Shown here piece by piece: positions 43,109 through 46,323 of a stretch of 46,323 bases of DNA (position 1 is its first letter; every line of letters starts with the position of its first letter). A program made the position numbers and the translations under genes. Source of the DNA: Basidiobolus meristosporus CBS 931.73 (taxonomy: Eukaryota; Basidiobolomycota; Basidiobolomycetes; Basidiobolales; Basidiobolaceae); NCBI GenBank assembly GCA_002104905.1, contig MCFE01000682.1:1-46323 (forward strand), in the 5' to 3' direction. Under the pieces are notes generated by a model, which was not told where the DNA came from, did not search any database, and worked only from the letters and a program-made list of their open reading frames with translations.

Positions 43109-43457
43109 TGTTGTAAAAATTTGTATTTCCACCTAAATATTCACCTAACTTAGTCACTTAGATCATCACCTTCAAATCCTAGAGAATACTGACCAAATTC
43201 CTTGTCGGGATTTACTTAGAATATTTTCACCAAAATACCAGGTACCCAGAACATGAAAATTCTCAAAGTTGTCCAAACAGCCCCAAACTTTGCACACATG
43301 TTCTTGGGACCTTCTTTAACCTATTCTACGTGTTTGTAATGCTAAGACCATGTAAAAGTATAAATACTACTTTTACATTCAATAAATCATTAAGTGAAAA
43401 CCACATAATCCACTTGTCCTCCCAATCACTTCCAATATCTCCAAGACTCTTACAACA
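43109..43457 (+). repeat. Copia LTR, element E (5' LTR, 349 bp)
   Basis: TGTTGTAAAAATT to CTCTTACAACA. The internal TATAAATA promoter box is at 43359-43366. No polypurine tract precedes it, so it is the 5' LTR of a new element inserted into D rather than the 3' LTR of D. By eye it differs from the F LTR at about six positions. Confidence 0.9.
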
Positions 43458-43461
43458 GGTT

Positions 43462-43987
43462 ATGAGCCCCGAGCTGTCACTCTCTGCAATGTCTACTACT
43501 GCTATTACTGGAATTTTTCCCTCTGCTGAAAAGTTGGATGGATCTAACTACCAAGTGTGGAAGGTGAAGATGAAGATGCTGCTACAAGAAAGAGGCCTTT
43601 GGGATATTGTCATGGGAGAAGAATGCCCTCCTAAAAACGTGGGAGAGGAAGCCTTAAAGTACCAGAAGAAAGAACAAAGTGCCTTTAACTGCATTTGCCT
43701 TAATGCCAAGGACAAATTGCTAATTCAATGCTCAAGAGCAAAAACGGCAAAGAATGCCTGGAAGGCATTAGAAGACACCTACCAGTCATGTTCAGCTGCC
43801 AAGAAAATGTATCTGAGAAGAAAATTCTTTACTACAAAGATGCTGCCAGGAGAAGAAATGAAAAATCTAATTAACAGATTACCCTGCTGGTAGATGAGAT
43901 GGAATCTGTGGGCGTACCAACTACTGATCAGGATGTGATAGTTACCATCCTGAATAGCCTGACAGACGAGTTTCAGGGCCTTGTATC
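43462..43987 (+). pseudogene. Copia gag, element E (one frameshift, interrupted)
   Basis: Gag is open from the PBS ATG at 43462 through KLDGSNYQVWKVKMKML, RGLWDIVMGEE, KNAWKALEDTYQSC and KNLINR. One base is missing near 43885 (AGATTACC against AGAATTACC in the other copies), after which DEMESVGVPTTDQDV continues in the next frame to 43987. There the minus-oriented LTR of element F interrupts it. Otherwise close to intact, so it is recent. Confidence 0.88.
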
Positions 43988-44337
43988 TGTTGTAAGAGTC
44001 TTGGAGATATTGGAAGTGATTGGGAGAACAAGTAGATTATGTGGTTTTCACTTAATGATTTATTGAATGTAAAAGTAGTATTTATACTTTTACATGGTCT
44101 TGGCATTACAAACACGTAGAATAGGTTAAGGAAGGTCCCAAGAACATGTGTGCAAAGTTTGGGGCTGTTTGGACAACTTTGAGAATTTTCATGTTCTGGG
44201 TACCTGGTATTTTGGTGAAAATATTCTAAGTAAATCCCGACAAGGAATTTGGTCAGTATTCTCTAGGATTTGAAGATGATGATCTAAGTGACTAAGTTAG
44301 GTGAATATTTAGGTGGAAAATACAAATTTTTACAACA
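43988..44337 (-). repeat. Copia LTR, element F (3' LTR, 350 bp)
   Basis: Same LTR in inverse orientation, TGTTGTAA...TTACAACA. On the element strand it is preceded by a purine tract (GAGTGGGAG, 44338-44346), the polypurine primer, so this is the 3' LTR of the minus-strand element whose pol lies to the right. The five bases GTATC before it (43983-43987) are the expected target duplication. Confidence 0.9.
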
Positions 44338-44348
44338 CTCCCACTCAG

Positions 44349-46323
44349 CTAAATGTTCATACTGACTAGTCCTAATTTTGACCTAAGATATTCAAACTTG
44401 TCTCTAGCTAATGGTTTGGTAAATATGTCTGCAATCATTTCATCTGTAGGACAGTAAACTAAGCTAACTAAGTTATTCTCTATAGCTTCACGTATGAAAT
44501 GATGTCTAATATCTATGTGCTTGGTTCTAGCATGAAAAGTTGGATTTCTACCTAATTGTATACATCCTTGATTATCTTGAAATAAAGTAATAGGCGTTTT
44601 TTGACATAGGCCTAAATCTGTAAAGAGCTTTCTTAACCACATTGCTTCTTTTGTAGCTTCACAGGCTGCCATATACTCTGCCTCTGTAGTAGAAAGTGCT
44701 ACGGTTGGTTGCTTTCTTGAATTCCATGAAATGGCTCCTTTACAGTAAAGAAAGGTGTATCCTGTGGTGGATCTTCTGTCTTCTAAATTTCGTCCCCAAT
44801 CAGCATCAGAGTATCCCACAAGATCCTGTTCTGAATCCTTATAAGTGTATCTTAAACAGATATCAGCAGTTCCTTTTAGGTATCTAAAAATCCGCTTAAC
44901 TGCTGCAATATGATCAGATCCATAATTCTGATTATGTTGGCTGACAACTCCCACTGAATATGAGATATCTGGACGTGTTCCAAGCATGATATACATCCGA
45001 CTGCCGACCATAGATTGATAAGGAAAGTCAGGGCTTTCAGATGGCACCAAGCTCTCTTGATTTGGTTGAGTTTTGACCAAGTTAAGGTTTGTCTCCATTG
45101 GGGTAGCTGCCGGTTTACAGTCTTCCATTTTGTACTTCTTTAGTATATCTTGAATATACTTGGATTGGCTTAGGGTAATAGTCTGGGTACTTCTGTCTAT
45201 GGAGAACTTAATCCCTAAGTAGTAACTAAGTTCTCCTAGATTGGACATCTTGAACTCCTTAGATAGGCTGGATTTAGTCTCTTCCAATGTTTCTAGGTTA
45301 TTGGCGGCTATAATAAGATCATCCACATATAGAGCTAATAGAACTGGATTTGCTCTATCTGGCTTATAGTATATACTATAGTCAGCATTACTCCTTTTGA
45401 AACTCAAAGATTCCAAATAAGAATCTATCTTGCAATTCCAGGCTCTTGGTGATTGTTTGAGACCATATAGTGACTTTTTAAGCTTGCAGACCAAATGGGG
45501 GTTATCTTGGTCAACAAACCATCAGGCTGGTCCATATACACGTCCTCATCAAGTTCTCCATTCAAAAATGCAGTTTTTACATCCATTTGATGAATAAAAA
45601 ACTTATATTTGGCTGCAATAGCCAATATTAATCTGATGGAATTAAACTTGGCTACCGGTGCAAAGGTCTCAGTATAGTCAAGTCCTTTTGTTTGAGAGTA
45701 TCCTTTGGCTACAAGTCTTGCTTTGTATCTTTCAATTGTACCATCAGCCTTGTATTTTGTCTTGAAGACCCATCTGCATCCAATTGATTTTCGGTTGATT
45801 GGTAATTTGACTAAGTCCCAAGTTTGATTTTCCATCAGGGCCTGATATTCCTCAGTCATTGCAGATCTCCAAAACTTCGTCTGGGGCTATTTAGGGCCTC
45901 TTTTACAGTCTGGGGCTCATCAACATGGACTGAATAGGCATAGGCTAAGTTTGTACCCTCATTGATATAGTAATTTGGGCTATTTCTTGTCCGATTGGAT
46001 CTCCAGGCATTTGATACTGGAATGATCACTTCTGGGATATTCCTGGGCACTGATTCTGGCTGAACCACAGTTGTAGAGTCCTCTGGAGTGAAAAAATTTT
46101 CATTGTTTTGCTCTGATTCAATCCTGACAATTGGTGGACTTGAGATCAAATTTTCGTCATCATCTGATGTCATTTTTTGTGAAAATTTTGAATTTTCATC
46201 AAACAACACATCCCTGGACTTGATCAGCTTCTTTGCTTCGGTATTGTAGAGTCTGTATGCCTTACTCTCATTGCAGTAGCCCAAAAATATGCATTTTACA
46301 CTTTTTGGCTCAAATTTTGACTG
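44349..46323 (-). pseudogene. Copia pol (reverse transcriptase-RNase H), element F, two frameshifts, partial
   Basis: The minus-strand frame is open at the window edge (post-integrase region: KSVKCIFLGY, KLIKSRDVLFDE). The RT follows: RWVFKTKYKADG, KARLVAKGYSQ, DVKTAFLNGELDEDVYM and the catalytic YVDD in LLALYVDDLIIA. RNase H has GYSDADWG, STTEAEYMA and DNQGCIQL, then TKHIDIRHHFIRE. It ends at a TAG at 44351-44349. Two one-base losses break the frame, near 45887 (after EALNSP) and near 45515 (after PDGL), so the protein cannot be made whole, although the catalytic residues survive. Integrase and gag lie outside. Confidence 0.93.

Noticed and set aside
43109-43457. Reading this LTR as the 3' LTR of element D
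   Set aside because: No polypurine tract precedes it, D ends in mid pre-integrase, and a fresh PBS plus gag follows, so it is the 5' LTR of a new element.
1-46323. CRISPR arrays, bacterial operons, rRNA genes
   Set aside because: None seen; spliceosomal introns throughout and eukaryote-only families exclude a prokaryotic origin.

Overview
The window is nuclear DNA from a fungus, most likely an early-diverging (non-Dikarya, zygomycete-grade) lineage. Fungal identity rests on a chitin synthase export chaperone (CHS7 type), a VAC8 armadillo protein, an EDE1-type endocytic scaffold and short (about 54-110 nt) GT-AG introns in most genes. An apparent P2X-type channel gene argues against Ascomycota and Basidiomycota, because fungal P2X homologues are known only from basal groups. 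No species can be named from the sequence alone.

Layout. (1) 1-4840: AT-rich repeat block with three minus-strand Ty1/copia gag/LTR copies of one family in different states of decay, one unexplained coding-like block and a foldback hairpin element. (2) 5040-5246: an LTR-like sequence of another family. (3) 5858-31414: compact gene island. In order: CHS7 (+), PEX11 (+, one-base frameshift), PUB1/TIA1-like three-RRM protein (+), RPS5 (+), VAC8 (+), NOG2 (-), RPB8 (-), RPL43 (-), P2X-like channel (+), PCL/CLG1-type cyclin (+), EDE1-like (-, one-base frameshift), NIFK/NOP15-like nucleolar RRM protein (-), CLC chloride/proton exchanger (-). (4) 31415-41040: AT-rich, gene-poor stretch with a secreted alpha/beta hydrolase (-) and a GH25 lysozyme (+) sharing a divergent promoter, tandem repeats, and an unrecognised six-exon gene (39418-40907). 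(5) 41041-46323: nested copia insertions (element D contains E, which contains F) running off the right edge.

Functional themes. NOG2, NIFK/NOP15, RPS5 and RPL43 serve ribosome assembly and RPB8 serves RNA polymerases I-III. CHS7, VAC8, EDE1, PEX11 and the CLC exchanger are endomembrane and organelle functions. The P2X-like channel and CLC exchanger could both act on vacuolar or contractile-vacuole membranes, but that is inference. The genes are not operonic; each has its own promoter, and RPL43/P2X and hydrolase/GH25 are divergent pairs.

The most interesting items are the P2X-like gene, which lacks lysines where canonical P2X receptors contact ATP and has four 31-bp CRE-like repeats against its start codon; the intact but unrecognised multi-exon gene in the repeat zone; VAC8, whose ten introns are all phase 1 and roughly one per ARM repeat; and the copia family whose gag ATG lies inside its tRNA primer-binding site.
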